Notes: generated by a model from the letters alone, not told the origin. Shown: positions 1 to 8,710, counted from the stretch's first letter. The stretch is 64,000 nucleotides of DNA from Desulfoferula mesophila (GCF_037076455.1 NZ_AP028679.1:1069501-1133500), one strand, 5' to 3'. Translations and numbers: made by a program.

Positions 1-1
1 G

Positions 2-154
2 CTGGGTTGTGAGCAGGAGGGTCCGGCCGAGAAAGCCGCAAAAAGGATCGGTAAGGCCGTGGAAAAGGCCGGAGAAAAAGTAGAGGAGGCCACAGACAAG
101 ATGGGCGACACCATGGAGAAGGCCGAGGGCAAGGTCCATGATGCGACCAATTAG
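2..154 (+). CDS. Small lipoprotein, 3' part (5'-truncated by window edge)
   Basis: An open frame enters from the left edge and stops at 154, giving 50 visible residues. It begins with LGCE, which reads as the end of a lipoprotein signal peptide (lipobox LGC), so the mature protein would be lipid-anchored. The rest is a highly charged, Lys/Glu/Ala-rich amphipathic helix with repeated AxKxxExAxxK units, like small YtxH- or hydrophilin-like stress lipoproteins. The true start is outside the window. It lies 36 bases upstream of the next lipoprotein gene on the same strand, so the two may be co-transcribed. The role is unknown; a general envelope or stress function is a guess. Confidence 0.6.
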   Translation: MGCEQEGPAEKAAKRIGKAVEKAGEKVEEATDKMGDTMEKAEGKVHDATN

Positions 155-190
155 AGCTGGCAGGTGTTTGCCATGGTTAGGAGACTCGAG

Positions 191-820
191 ATGATTAACG
201 ATTTCATAATGTCAAAACTCATGGCGATAACCGTCTTGATGGTGGCGGTATTTTTTGCCGGATGCGCCGGTATGGTGCCTACTCCCCCTCCGCAAGCTCC
301 GTTGCCTTTAGAACCAAAATCAAATGTATCGGGCGGTGAGACGGTGTACACCTTGCAGCCAGTTTTGCAGTGGCAGACAGTTCCTGGGGCCGAGGGGTAC
401 GCCATCTACGTCAACGAGCAAACTCCTCGTGATTACCGCCTGATCTACAGCACTAAAGATAGAGGCCAACCCCAACTGCATGCCACCAGCTTCCGTTTAC
501 CTCCCAACCTGCTGCGTGACGGCGGGCACTACCGTTGGAACGTGAGGGCTTGGAACAGCAGCGGATGGAGTCCCTACTCCCGGAGCTACGAATTCAGGGT
601 CAAGATTTATGCGGACAGGGAGTTGGAATCGGTGGTTAGGGACCACCTTCAGCGGGCACCCGAGGTGGATGATCGAAATATAAGAATTATTGCTCGTGAT
701 GGCGATATTACTTTAAGTGGCTGTTTGAACACTCGTCGACAGATCGACTTGGCCAACGAGGTTACCGCTTCTGTTGGTGGTGTGCATAGAGTGTACAACG
801 ACTTGCGAGTCTGCCGCTAG
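191..820 (+). CDS. Outer-membrane lipoprotein with Fn3-like and BON domains
   Basis: The 209-residue product has a short hydrophobic signal ending in the lipobox FAGC, then a proline-rich linker. Residues of roughly 45-135 look like an extracellular fibronectin-type fold with aromatic strands (WQTVPGAEGYAIYV, HYRWNVRAWN). The C-terminal 65 residues match a BON domain: a charged helix, then DGDITLSG and a late VHRVYNDLRV. BON domains bind membranes or other envelope proteins. The start at 191 is chosen because AGGAG lies 7 bases upstream; a longer in-frame start at 164 lacks such a site. A strong terminator follows at 850-890. The specific role is unknown. Confidence 0.7.
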   Translation: MINDFIMSKLMAITVLMVAVFFAGCAGMVPTPPPQAPLPLEPKSNVSGGETVYTLQPVLQWQTVPGAEGYAIYVNEQTPRDYRLIYSTKDRGQPQLHATSFRLPPNLLRDGGHYRWNVRAWNSSGWSPYSRSYEFRVKIYADRELESVVRDHLQRAPEVDDRNIRIIARDGDITLSGCLNTRRQIDLANEVTASVGGVHRVYNDLRVCR

Positions 821-849
821 GCCATCCAGAACACAAGCAACTGAAATCG

Positions 850-890
850 CCGCACACTTCTTTCGGGAGGTGTGCGGTTTCTTTTTTCTT
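850..890 (+). terminator. Rho-independent terminator
   Basis: An 8-bp perfect stem CCGCACAC/GTGTGCGG (850-857 with 870-877) is followed by a T-rich tract TTTCTTTTTTCTT. It lies 30 bases after the stop of the BON lipoprotein and should end that transcript. Confidence 0.85.
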
Positions 891-1032
891 CTCCCTGTTC
901 TCCACGCTAGATTGGCTACCGGACGCAACCGTGCAAACCTGGTTTTAGTCTGTTCTTGGGTTTTGTTTAAATTCTTGGTGGTTGACCAGTCATCACCGAC
1001 CAACGCAATGGCTTCTTGAAAGTGAAGGTTCG

Positions 1033-1086
1033 TTATGGGAAGGGAATCTCGATGCCGACCCAGGCCAGGGCCCGCTTGACCGTGGC
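1033..1086 (-). pseudogene. Possible C-terminal remnant of an MscS-like channel
   Basis: Read on the minus strand, the last codons before a stop at 1033-1035 encode VKRALAWVGIEIPFP. This closely resembles the conserved C-terminal end of MscS-family mechanosensitive channels (GIEIPFPQ). Only about 17 codons remain, cut off beside the IS remnant that starts at 1095. The match is short, so the family assignment is tentative. Confidence 0.4.
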
Positions 1087-1094
1087 TGTTTAGA

Positions 1095-1222
1095 GTCAGA
1101 GCCTCTGAGACAGATTTGATTTTTTAGCTAATGGAGACTCCCGGGTAACATCGAGACCCAAAGGAGTGAGCCATAAGCGAGAATGAATGGGCAGAAAAGA
1201 AGGTCCAAGACATTCCGGGGGA
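1095..1222 (+). mobile_element. Degraded left end of an IS3-family element
   Basis: This stretch aligns almost base for base with the left end of the intact IS3-family element at 30516: GTCAGAGCC-C-CTGAGACAGATTT, then TTTTAGCTAATGGA, then CCCAAAGGAGTGAGCCAT and the first ~16 codons of its orfA. The orfA start codon is ATA instead of ATG here and substitutions are scattered, mostly without frame change. Similarity fades after about 1215. It is an inactive relic. Confidence 0.75.
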
Positions 1223-1346
1223 GATATGCCGGAACTCCCTGCCACCCTTAACAAAGTTCAGCTTTAAAGTTTAGAAATGTTATGCCAAGAAAAAGCCCCA
1301 TCCTGCGCTAACATAGAAATGAGGCTATTTAATGATCTCCTCGATC

Positions 1347-1700
1347 TTAACCGACAGGCACCAACCTCCAGGCGCTGGACTTGCCTCTGGGCTTCTCCAA
1401 GGTGAACGCGGCTCCAGGTTTGGCACCCGACATTTCGGCAAAATCGCTCACGGTCAGTCGACCCTTGGCGGTAACGGTATAGGTAGTAGGCTTTGCTTTC
1501 ACCTTGCCACCGGTTGCCTCTTGCTTGATCTTGCCCGATTCCACCATGCCCATTTTTAACTGCTGTGCGAATTCGACCGAGGTCATGGCCTTTTTCTTGT
1601 AGGCGAGCTTTTCCCTAATCTCCTGCTCTGATACACCATCGTTGACCATCTTAATAAGTTTCTTGCGGTCTTCTTCATTCCATTTCGAGGTCCTAGCCAT
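1347..1700 (-). CDS. Small basic protein, possible DNA-binding
   Basis: The 117-residue product is rich in Lys and Arg. The first ~45 residues (KWNEEDRKKLIKMVNDGVSE, then QEIREKL) have the look of a Myb/SANT-like or HTH module. The last ~45 residues (TVTAKGRLTVSDFAEMSG...) resemble a small beta-rich fold somewhat like AbrB/SpoVT. AGGA lies a few bases upstream of the ATG at 1700. I do not recognise the family. It stands alone between the IS remnant and the AT-rich island. A nucleic-acid-binding role is inferred only from composition and the helical N-terminus. Confidence 0.55.
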   Translation of the reverse strand: MARTSKWNEEDRKKLIKMVNDGVSEQEIREKLAYKKKAMTSVEFAQQLKMGMVESGKIKQEATGGKVKAKPTTYTVTAKGRLTVSDFAEMSGAKPGAAFTLEKPRGKSSAWRLVPVG

Positions 1701-1923
1701 GTTCCTGACTTTTTTTGCTTTAGGGATGCTTTAATTTTTTGGATTGTTCTTATTACCAGATATTATTAAGTCAGCGCAAGCACAATAAGCAAGCGATATT
1801 CAGTGAATGTGTACTGCTAGGTTAGATTTTGAGAAACCAACTGTAATGGAAAAAGCCGCTGCCGTTGTTACCTCCTCACGGGCAAGGTCGATCCAGCGGC
1901 AACGGCCTCTCGGGACAGTTAGA

Positions 1924-2550
1924 TTAATACCTCGCGATCATTATCCGATACTTCATGAATGCCTCATCTATTGTCATGCCTACTGCTTCTTCAAAAACTG
2001 GCAACGCCCATTCTTCTCTATTGGTTCCGTTTTTCTCAAAAATCCAATGAATTATCACTGGCATTTTATCTGTAGCCATAGCACTCTCTATAGCTAGACG
2101 GAATACTTCACTTGGCCTTGGAAAATTAAAACAATTTTGATATTGGGCAATGCTATCGGCTATTTCCAGATATTCCTCTGCGCATTCGGCCCTATTTACT
2201 GCCATATGGTATACTTTTCCTCCCCATTTTACGTCACCAAATATCTGAGGATGGGCAAGGCTATCGGCTAAAAACACTAGGTCTGAAGCATCTTGGGCAA
2301 CGCCGCTTGCCAATAAATAAGCATTCCTGGCGTAGGGACGGATCTCATAATTCCTGGACATTGCGAACTCAGTACCAGTACGAACCAGCTTTCTTGCATC
2401 TTTAATTTTATCCAAAGCCACTTTTAAAATCTCTTCGCCCCAGTCAACGTATTCGTTAAGGCAACTAGACAAAGCCATTTTGGCTAAGTCAATCAAGAAC
2501 CTTGTGTCATCTGTTGTTTCAATTATCTGTTTCATGTTTTCTGGTATCAT
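1924..2550 (-). CDS. Hypothetical helical protein
   Basis: The 208-residue product is predicted to be all alpha-helical, with repeated short helices (LIDLAKMALSSCLNEYVDWG, ARNAYLLASGVAQDASDLVF) reminiscent of HEAT/Sel1-like arrays. No catalytic motif is visible. ATG at 2550 is preferred over the in-frame GTG at 2568 because AAAAGGA lies 8 bases upstream of it. Base composition is AT-rich like the following primase gene, so it probably belongs to the same mobile island. Function unknown. Confidence 0.6.
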   Translation of the reverse strand: MIPENMKQIIETTDDTRFLIDLAKMALSSCLNEYVDWGEEILKVALDKIKDARKLVRTGTEFAMSRNYEIRPYARNAYLLASGVAQDASDLVFLADSLAHPQIFGDVKWGGKVYHMAVNRAECAEEYLEIADSIAQYQNCFNFPRPSEVFRLAIESAMATDKMPVIIHWIFEKNGTNREEWALPVFEEAVGMTIDEAFMKYRIMIARY

Positions 2551-2568
2551 CTGTTTTTTCCTTTTCAC

Positions 2569-2947
2569 CTAAGTGTTTTAATTGCGGTCCAATGAAATGA
2601 TGCCAATCAATGCATCTCCAAGTATCAATATTGGCAAAATGCTCTTGCTCTGCCGTTTACCTCCTTTCTAGACAGGCATGTAATTCCACTTAAATATCTA
2701 CAAGTAACCAAAGACCAGCTTCGCCCCTTCTCGCCAGGTGGGGGGGTAATGTTGGTCAAAATTGATCATCTCTAACATCATGAGGAATGTCCTCAAGAAT
2801 ACTTTCAGCTTCCACCAGGTAAATGTAGGGTATGTATGGTTTGGTGTATTCTTTTCTTCTTAATAACTATCTTATGGATTTTTTGGAAAACAATAGTATA
2901 ACCCTACATACCCTACATACTAACTCCTGGCGAAAAAGAGTCGGGAG
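2569..2947. other. Intergenic region with inverted ACCCTACAT repeats
   Basis: AT-rich, no gene seen. It contains ATGTAGGGTATGTATGG at 2823-2839 and, in opposite orientation, two tandem ACCCTACAT units at 2901-2918. These lie directly beyond the 3' end of the primase gene and could be binding sites for the replication protein. Confidence 0.5.
2823..2920. repeat. Inverted iteron-like repeats near primase gene
   Basis: GTAGGGTATGTA (2825-2836) is matched by its exact reverse complement TACATACCCTAC (2906-2917), about 70 bases apart. The right arm is itself a tandem pair of ACCCTACAT. The arms are too far apart and lack a T-tract, so this is not a normal terminator. Confidence 0.65.
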
Positions 2948-5329
2948 CTACTTCAAGCCAATATCATGATAAAAAATTCCATCAGTTTCCCTTTTTTTCT
3001 TGAACAGCTTAGAGAACTTCTCCCCAAATACTCTTGAGGACTCTTCTTGTAAACCTTCCTCTTCGCACCATTGCTGATAAGCATTGTATGCGTCACTTGC
3101 TTTAAGCTTAGACCCAGGTGAATCAAAACAACATTCCTCAGCAAACTTACCTATCACATCCTTACTGGCGAAATACTTCTGGGTGGCTTTTACTACTGCA
3201 GGACATTCAGGTAACTTTTTGTTCTTGCCGTATATCAGAGCTCCCTGGACTAACCAGACGAGGATTTGTGAGGAGTCTTCCTTGAGTTTGTCCGGTAGAT
3301 CGGTGTCTACCTGGTGCTCATTGGGTCCCTTTGGATTTACTACATACCGCTGATCAAAGTGCACCACTTTAATGCGTTCCTTTAGCGCCGCATCATTAGT
3401 ATCCAGGTCAGGAAGCGGGTTGGTGAGCATGAAGATGGTGTGAGTTGGTCGGAAGGAGGCCTGAGGTCTATAGATGTTTCTGGCAACCAAAATATCACCA
3501 CCGGTAAGGCGCTTGATCTCGCTGGAACTCAATTTACGGTTTTCATCAGATTCGGCACACCAAACCATTCGTTTACTTTTTAAAGCCACCAGAGCGGGGC
3601 TGGCTGCTTCTGCGGATCTTGTATGGGCCTGTTGCAGCAACATCTCCACACTAATCGGGCCCACCAAATCTCCCAGGACATGAGCTAGGACGTTGGTGAG
3701 GGTGGTCTTGCCATTGAAGCCTTCAGGTCCATGAAGAATAAATATTGCGTGTTCAGTGACTTTGCCGGTCAGGGCGTATCCGAGGATGGCTTGGAGGTAG
3801 TTGGCTTTGTCCTGGTCACCACCGCAGATATCAAGAAGGAATTTTTGGAAGCATGGGCCGGTAGCAAGAGCATCGAGATCAGTTATGCTGTAGGTGCCAG
3901 GTGCCCCAGGCCAGGGTGTCGGAATGGTGGTCCTGATAAAGTCATCGGGTTGCATGGGCCTAAGGGTCACGGTTGCAGCTTGCCAATTGAATTCAAGAAC
4001 CCCGTTGTCTACTCCCAAGAGGTTAGGGTTGGCATCCCACTCATCGCCTTTGATGGCCAGGGAGTCTTCGCCGGTTGCAGCCTGCTCGACTACGTTTTTT
4101 TGCCAGGGGGAGTTACCCAATTTTGCTATGCGCTCCCTGATCCGGCTTGTTTCTTTATCAACATCATTTGCGGCCGATTTTTTGCCTTCAGCAAGCAGTT
4201 GCGTTGCTTCCGTCACCTTCTCCGCCAATTTCTCCTCATAGATCCCCACCACAGACACAAGCCGCTTGATATGCTCGTCCAGCCCATCTTCTTCCCATCG
4301 GGTACCGGTCCAAATAAACCATTTGCTCGTTCCCTTATCCAAGCAGAGCTGGCCGCGCTGGACCTGAATGAAAAGCTCAGCGTCACCCTTCTGACCGTGA
4401 GCCAGATAGTGCTCGATGGGATGGGGCAGGAGAATTAAAGGGTTTTTCTTGCCAGCAGTCAGACCGCTGTTGATCGTATCTAATGATTCGGCCTTAGGGA
4501 GACCTGCCGCTAGGGCAGCCTGAAGCAAACTCGATGCGACCATTTTTTCATCCAGACCACCCGATTCGAGGATTTGACCCGTTAAAAAGGCCCCTTTGTT
4601 CAACTGGTCATTTCGGCTTCCAGGGGAGGCGCTTGCAATTATCTGGGCTTCGAGTCTCAATTTTTTGAGGGCCTCGGGTAGAGCAGTAGCTCTTGGTGCC
4701 TGAACTGGGAGAGTTTCCTTTCTTGGATGTTTAGGTTTGGTGCCCTTTTGGAGCAATTTCAGCAACCAGGGGGGCGCATCAGCAATTGCAACATCATCGG
4801 TATGATGATCCTTATCCCAAGCGTAGACTCCACCTAAAGCGTGGATAGAGGGAGGTGCCACTATTTGGCCACGGTCCCCTCGAATATCCAGCCCTGGGCC
4901 AATTCGACCTGCTGAGTTTCCAATATCGCTGTTCGGGGGATACGCGAACACGATGTGCTTACCACCGCCACCGGTATTAGAGATGACCGTTGAGGGCAGT
5001 GGACCGTACTGTTGTAAAAGTTGGTCAAGGGATTCATCACCGCCGTTCTTCGGGTCCACGTCCAGGACGAATATCCCGCTAGCTCTTCCGGTTAGAATCC
5101 CTACGTTGGCATCCGGCCATTGGCCCCACCACTCCTCGATCTGGCGAGGATCATCGGTGGCCACCTTTGGCCAATTCTTTACGCGGGGGTGCTTACCCGG
5201 CTTGTTGCAGTTGGGATCGCCGCATGAGCACTCACCATTGATAACTGAATGCAACGGTAAAACTTTCCAGCTTCGACTGGCATAAGCGAGTGCTGCTTCC
5301 AAGTTTTTTTCTGTATTTTTAATGGACAT
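2948..5329 (-). CDS. Bifunctional primase-polymerase / SF3 helicase
   Basis: This 793-residue replication protein has the architecture of P4/D5-type mobile-element primases. Residues ~10-200 are an archaeo-eukaryotic primase-polymerase domain: an early Cys cluster CSCGDPNC, the catalytic acidic pair in VLDVDPKNGG (D90, D92) and GGGGKHIVF. Residues ~320-490 correspond to a D5-like middle region. Residues ~500-690 are a superfamily 3 helicase with Walker A GPEGFNGKTT (K541) and a following acidic Walker B-like stretch (KRMVWCAESDE). It would prime and unwind the element for autonomous replication. It lies downstream of two small zinc-ribbon genes on the same strand, and the coding is markedly AT-richer than the host core, a sign of transfer. 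Confidence 0.9.
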   Translation of the reverse strand: MSIKNTEKNLEAALAYASRSWKVLPLHSVINGECSCGDPNCNKPGKHPRVKNWPKVATDDPRQIEEWWGQWPDANVGILTGRASGIFVLDVDPKNGGDESLDQLLQQYGPLPSTVISNTGGGGKHIVFAYPPNSDIGNSAGRIGPGLDIRGDRGQIVAPPSIHALGGVYAWDKDHHTDDVAIADAPPWLLKLLQKGTKPKHPRKETLPVQAPRATALPEALKKLRLEAQIIASASPGSRNDQLNKGAFLTGQILESGGLDEKMVASSLLQAALAAGLPKAESLDTINSGLTAGKKNPLILLPHPIEHYLAHGQKGDAELFIQVQRGQLCLDKGTSKWFIWTGTRWEEDGLDEHIKRLVSVVGIYEEKLAEKVTEATQLLAEGKKSAANDVDKETSRIRERIAKLGNSPWQKNVVEQAATGEDSLAIKGDEWDANPNLLGVDNGVLEFNWQAATVTLRPMQPDDFIRTTIPTPWPGAPGTYSITDLDALATGPCFQKFLLDICGGDQDKANYLQAILGYALTGKVTEHAIFILHGPEGFNGKTTLTNVLAHVLGDLVGPISVEMLLQQAHTRSAEAASPALVALKSKRMVWCAESDENRKLSSSEIKRLTGGDILVARNIYRPQASFRPTHTIFMLTNPLPDLDTNDAALKERIKVVHFDQRYVVNPKGPNEHQVDTDLPDKLKEDSSQILVWLVQGALIYGKNKKLPECPAVVKATQKYFASKDVIGKFAEECCFDSPGSKLKASDAYNAYQQWCEEEGLQEESSRVFGEKFSKLFKKKRETDGIFYHDIGLK

Positions 5330-5398
5330 TAATTTTCTCCTTTTTTTAATTAGGTGTGGGCCATACCTAGGGCAGGCCCACGCATTAAATGTTAAAAT

Positions 5399-5830
5399 TT
5401 ATTCATTCATGTCTTTACCGGTCTCTACATCGATTTTAAAATTATTTTCTTCGGCAAGTTGAACCAGAACTTCTATACACTGCAGCGCAGATTTAAGGCG
5501 CACCTCCATGTCTTTTAAGCGATAAGATCTGTGCATACGGCCATGCTTAATAAATGCTTCCACAAATTCGACATGGGCAGCCATCGCTTTAAAATTGGCT
5601 AGATAAACCTCTATATTTTTTTGCTTGGTAATGTCCTCATCAATGTTATCCTCATCCAATTCGATTAATTCTAACATTGCATCAATTACTGGTTCAGGAT
5701 CCTCGATTTGTTTTGGGAATGAATAACCACAACAAATACATAGACCATCAACCCCTGGATACGGCACGGGATATATAGGAAAATGACCACCACAATTACG
5801 ACATTTGGTTACAGTTATTTGCCTTATCAT
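5399..5830 (-). CDS. Zinc-ribbon protein of the mobile island
   Basis: The 143-residue product opens with a zinc-ribbon: CRNCGG near residue 10 and CICCGY about 25 residues later, probably holding one Zn. The remainder is acidic and helical. ATG at 5830 is chosen because AAGGA lies 10 bases upstream; the frame is open 12 codons further, but without a good site. It starts only 7 bases after the stop of another zinc-ribbon gene and lies 69 bases upstream of the primase gene, so these probably form one replication operon. Function unknown; nucleic-acid binding is an inference. Confidence 0.65.
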   Translation of the reverse strand: MIRQITVTKCRNCGGHFPIYPVPYPGVDGLCICCGYSFPKQIEDPEPVIDAMLELIELDEDNIDEDITKQKNIEVYLANFKAMAAHVEFVEAFIKHGRMHRSYRLKDMEVRLKSALQCIEVLVQLAEENNFKIDVETGKDMNE

Positions 5831-5837
5831 TTTAATT

Positions 5838-6002
5838 TTATCCTTCTTTTTGGGTAAATGTTTCAATGCTCAATTCTTCAATGTTAGGTTGGGTATTACC
5901 GCATCTCCGGCATATGAACCAAGCCTCTCCGTCAGGAGCTTCTAAGAAATCGCTATAGCTCCCGCATCGTTCACAAATGTTGATCAATTCGGATTTTTCC
6001 AT
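5838..6002 (-). CDS. Very small zinc-ribbon protein
   Basis: A 54-codon gene encodes a protein with two CxxC knuckles: CERC at residues 10-13 and CRRC at 31-34. This is a complete four-Cys zinc ribbon in a single short domain. GGAG sits 6 bases before the ATG at 6002, an excellent start signal. The stop is 7 bases ahead of the next zinc-ribbon gene (5830), so translation is likely coupled. It would be the first gene of the island replication operon. No function can be assigned; such ribbons commonly serve as transcription or replication accessory factors. Confidence 0.7.
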   Translation of the reverse strand: MEKSELINICERCGSYSDFLEAPDGEAWFICRRCGNTQPNIEELSIETFTQKEG

Positions 6003-6063
6003 TCCATTCTCCTTAATTTTTTCGAGTTAAAAATAATGGTCTCCATATAGTTTGTTGTTGCCC

Positions 6064-6141
6064 TGCAGAGAAAGGACATCGAATGGCTGATCGTTTTTAT
6101 TGTCTCTGTAATTGTTTGTTGTCATAATGCAGAGAAAGGAC
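6064..6141. repeat. Short direct repeats upstream of a plus-strand gene
   Basis: TGCAGAGAAAGGAC occurs twice, at 6064-6077 and 6128-6141, 64 bases apart, each preceded by TTTGTTGT-like sequence. They lie between the divergent zinc-ribbon operon and the gene starting at 6223 and may be regulatory. Confidence 0.45.
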
Positions 6142-6222
6142 GCTTGCGGTGTGGCCTCAAAGCTTTTATTTCTAAAGGCAAGCGGCTCATGGGGCGAACA
6201 TCACTCATTTATCGAGGTAATT

Positions 6223-7071
6223 ATGAGATACAAATTCGGGAACCCAAGAACTGAGGAGTCCCCCATTCGGGTAAATCCACGGATTTCCGAAATGGAGTTT
6301 AGAAATCTTGCAGATCAAGTGCGTAACACCAAATATGAAGATATAGATACAAATGTTTTATCCACCGCGATGGAAATGGCCTATTACCACGGATGGAGTA
6401 GGAAGAAACTAATCAATACAAAAGTTAGAGATGTTCTAAAAGACGACGGGACACTAATCGACGAATATCAAGATTTCTTAAACGAACATTTAAAATATAT
6501 AAGATCTAAATTCGCAGATCACGGAGACGATATGCCTTTGTTCCCCGGTAAAAACGGGAAAAAATATGTAGAAAGGACGTTTAATAGAAATTTAGAAAGC
6601 ATCCAAGAAAAAATAACCGCTATTAACTCCTTAGCAATGGTGACGTTTGAAGATCTAAGGCAAGCGGGCCTTTGTCGTTACTACAAGAAGGCTCTTAGCC
6701 AATACCCAGCAGAAGAAGCATTTCGAAAAACAATGGAGCATGCTGGAATTAAGCAGAGGCGTGCTCTCAGAGACCTTTTGACAAAAGGTAAGGGGCAAAG
6801 ACAAGGCGGAGAAAAACGAGAAAGAGAAGATAGTCGGGAATGGTTTGTCAGAAAAATTCTTCGTGTAGCGGATGGTGCCTGGCTTGATCTTAGCGAAAGG
6901 GAAATCCAAGATAATTTGGAAAAATTTGATAAACAGGTAGATAACTCGCAAAATACTGAGGTCAATAGTGAGGCAGATTATTTTAAAAAATTGATGAGAC
7001 GTGCCGTAGAAGTTGGTGAGGAAAACAGATCATATTGGGAAGCAATCAGGTCCAATCGATTTTATGGTTAA
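6223..7071 (+). CDS. Hypothetical island protein, possibly a degenerate recombinase
   Basis: The 282-residue product is charged and helical. Parts recall the core of tyrosine recombinases: a helix-rich AMEMAYYHGWSRKKLINTKV resembling the region around the first catalytic Arg, and VTFEDLRQAGLCRYYK resembling the HxxR box. The catalytic residues are not in place (FEDLRQ instead of xHxLRH), and I see no clear catalytic Tyr. The C-terminal third is unrelated. The start at 6223 is supported by GAGG 5 bases upstream; an open frame back to 6112 has no such site. It is transcribed divergently from the replication operon. It may be a DNA-binding directionality or regulatory factor, but I do not recognise the family. 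Confidence 0.5.
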   Translation: MRYKFGNPRTEESPIRVNPRISEMEFRNLADQVRNTKYEDIDTNVLSTAMEMAYYHGWSRKKLINTKVRDVLKDDGTLIDEYQDFLNEHLKYIRSKFADHGDDMPLFPGKNGKKYVERTFNRNLESIQEKITAINSLAMVTFEDLRQAGLCRYYKKALSQYPAEEAFRKTMEHAGIKQRRALRDLLTKGKGQRQGGEKREREDSREWFVRKILRVADGAWLDLSEREIQDNLEKFDKQVDNSQNTEVNSEADYFKKLMRRAVEVGEENRSYWEAIRSNRFYG

Positions 7072-7218
7072 TGTCGCAAGCGAGCCCCATAATACAGTAG
7101 ATTGAGTAAACTAGGGATAAATGTTGCATCGCAGTGGGTTGGTAGTCGTCTGAAGGGTCGCTTTGGGTGGCGGGATACCAAAGACGAAATAAAATGACAA
7201 ATATGTTTTGCCGATTTG

Positions 7219-7283
7219 GTGTAAGGGTGTAAGGATATTAATAGTATAAAATAATTAGCTAGTACGATCTTACACCATTACAC
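7219..7283. repeat. Inverted iteron-like repeats beside integrase gene
   Basis: GTGTAAGGGTGTAAG (7219-7233) and CTTACACCATTACAC (7269-7283) form an inverted repeat with 14 of 15 bases matching. Each arm is itself a tandem GTGTAA unit. It lies in the 240-base space between the 3' ends of the convergent plus-strand gene and the integrase gene. There is no T-tract. Confidence 0.6.
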
Positions 7284-7314
7284 GCGTTCATTCGGGGTTC
7301 TGTTGTACAGGGGC

Positions 7315-8553
7315 TCAGCGTGGGTCCTTTTTCCGTCGAGTTCGCTTGAAAGGGACCACCTCACCCGCCTCCTCGAAAAATGCTTGATCGAGGCTAGCCA
7401 TGGCCCTTTTCTGGTTTTCAGGATCGGAGTGGACATAGCGTGCTGCCATCTCCACCGACTTCCATCCCATCGTATCCATGAGCTCTCTGAGATTAAGTCG
7501 TTTGGCCAGTTGGGTAGCTACTGAGTGTCTGATGGTGTGAAAGGTCACCCGCTCCCTGGGTCCCCTGTCCTTGTTGAAGCCTAAATCTGCCACCACCTTC
7601 TTGAAAGCAGTGGGCACCTCGCTATAGGCCCGGCCAACTTGACTCAGAAACACAGGCTCTCCCGCTGCCTTTGGCCCAATTTCCGTAAACAGGTCTTTTA
7701 AGGCAGGTGTAATCGGCAGAATCCTGGTGCTTTTGTTCTTGGTGTCCCGGAAGGTGAGTTTACCCGCTTCAAGGTCTACGTCCTTCCACTTTAGACGTCG
7801 CGCCTCTGCCAAGCGGCATCCCGTCAAGAAGGAGAACTTCACGAATCTCCAGGCGTTCACATCGCTGACCTTGAGCTTCTCCTGGATTGCCCGTGCCTCT
7901 TTGCTAGTAATTATCCTAAGCCTACGGTTATCTCTTGGGGCTGTGGCCCCCAGTTGCTTGCCCGTGGGGATGTTGACATCAAGCCCCATGGTCTTGGCGT
8001 GACGGAGGACCCTGCGGCCAGTACCGGTGATGTATTCCTTACTTCGTTGACTACGTCCAGCTTTGTCCAACTCTTTCATCAGAAGCTCCCAGTGCTGCAT
8101 TTTGATGTCGACCACTGGAATTTTTCCAAATATGGGACTCAGCCACTTGTTGAAGTGCTGAACCTCTTTCCCCCATGAGGTTTCTTTTTTGGTTCTTTTG
8201 GCATGCGGCAGGAAGTTGTCGCGCCAGAAATCATCAAAGAGGACACGTCGCGTTGCTTCTTCCTGCCTGGCCACCTCCTCCTGTTCCCGATGGGCTTCAG
8301 CCAACTCCCGTGTCTCAGCCAACGTGGCGGGCCCTTCTCCAGTCCGAGCCGCTTCCTTCAAAGGCGCTAATTTCGCCCGCGCCTTCTCCAGGGTCCAACC
8401 TTGGCTTGCCCAGCCCAGAGCTTCCTGCTTGGATTTGCCGTTGACGGTATACCTGAGTACGAAATAACGATCAGGTTTCACGCCGTGCTTGCGGGTAGGG
8501 TGCTCCCTGCATCTGATGCCGGGAGCCAGTTTGATCCACGTATCTTGGCCCAT
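7315..8553 (-). CDS. Tyrosine site-specific integrase
   Basis: The 412-residue phage/island integrase has an N-terminal arm-type DNA-binding domain, a core-binding SAM-like domain (~105-200) and a C-terminal catalytic domain. The catalytic set is visible: Arg247 in TGCRLAEARRL, His339 and Arg342 in FHTIRHS, Trp364 (in place of the usual His) and Tyr373 in AARYVH. It would cut and rejoin DNA at the tRNA-Leu-derived attachment site, a copy of which lies at 8711-8777, only ~160 bases from its start. It appears intact and is the best candidate for the enzyme that moves the AT-rich island. Confidence 0.93.
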   Translation of the reverse strand: MGQDTWIKLAPGIRCREHPTRKHGVKPDRYFVLRYTVNGKSKQEALGWASQGWTLEKARAKLAPLKEAARTGEGPATLAETRELAEAHREQEEVARQEEATRRVLFDDFWRDNFLPHAKRTKKETSWGKEVQHFNKWLSPIFGKIPVVDIKMQHWELLMKELDKAGRSQRSKEYITGTGRRVLRHAKTMGLDVNIPTGKQLGATAPRDNRRLRIITSKEARAIQEKLKVSDVNAWRFVKFSFLTGCRLAEARRLKWKDVDLEAGKLTFRDTKNKSTRILPITPALKDLFTEIGPKAAGEPVFLSQVGRAYSEVPTAFKKVVADLGFNKDRGPRERVTFHTIRHSVATQLAKRLNLRELMDTMGWKSVEMAARYVHSDPENQKRAMASLDQAFFEEAGEVVPFKRTRRKKDPR

Positions 8554-8710
8554 TTAAATCCCCCGGAAAAGTTGTGCCACTATTGTGCCATTTTATTTCG
8601 TGAAGTAAAGTGATTTAAGCTATGTTATGTGAAGCATCAAATGGACAATATCTTAATTATATCGGTACAATAATTATGATACGTGATGTTGCGTGAAACA
8701 TATTTTAAGA

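Noticed and set aside
7219-7283. Terminator between convergent genes
   Set aside because: The arms are 35 bases apart and no T-tract follows on either strand; the tandem units inside each arm suggest protein-binding sites.
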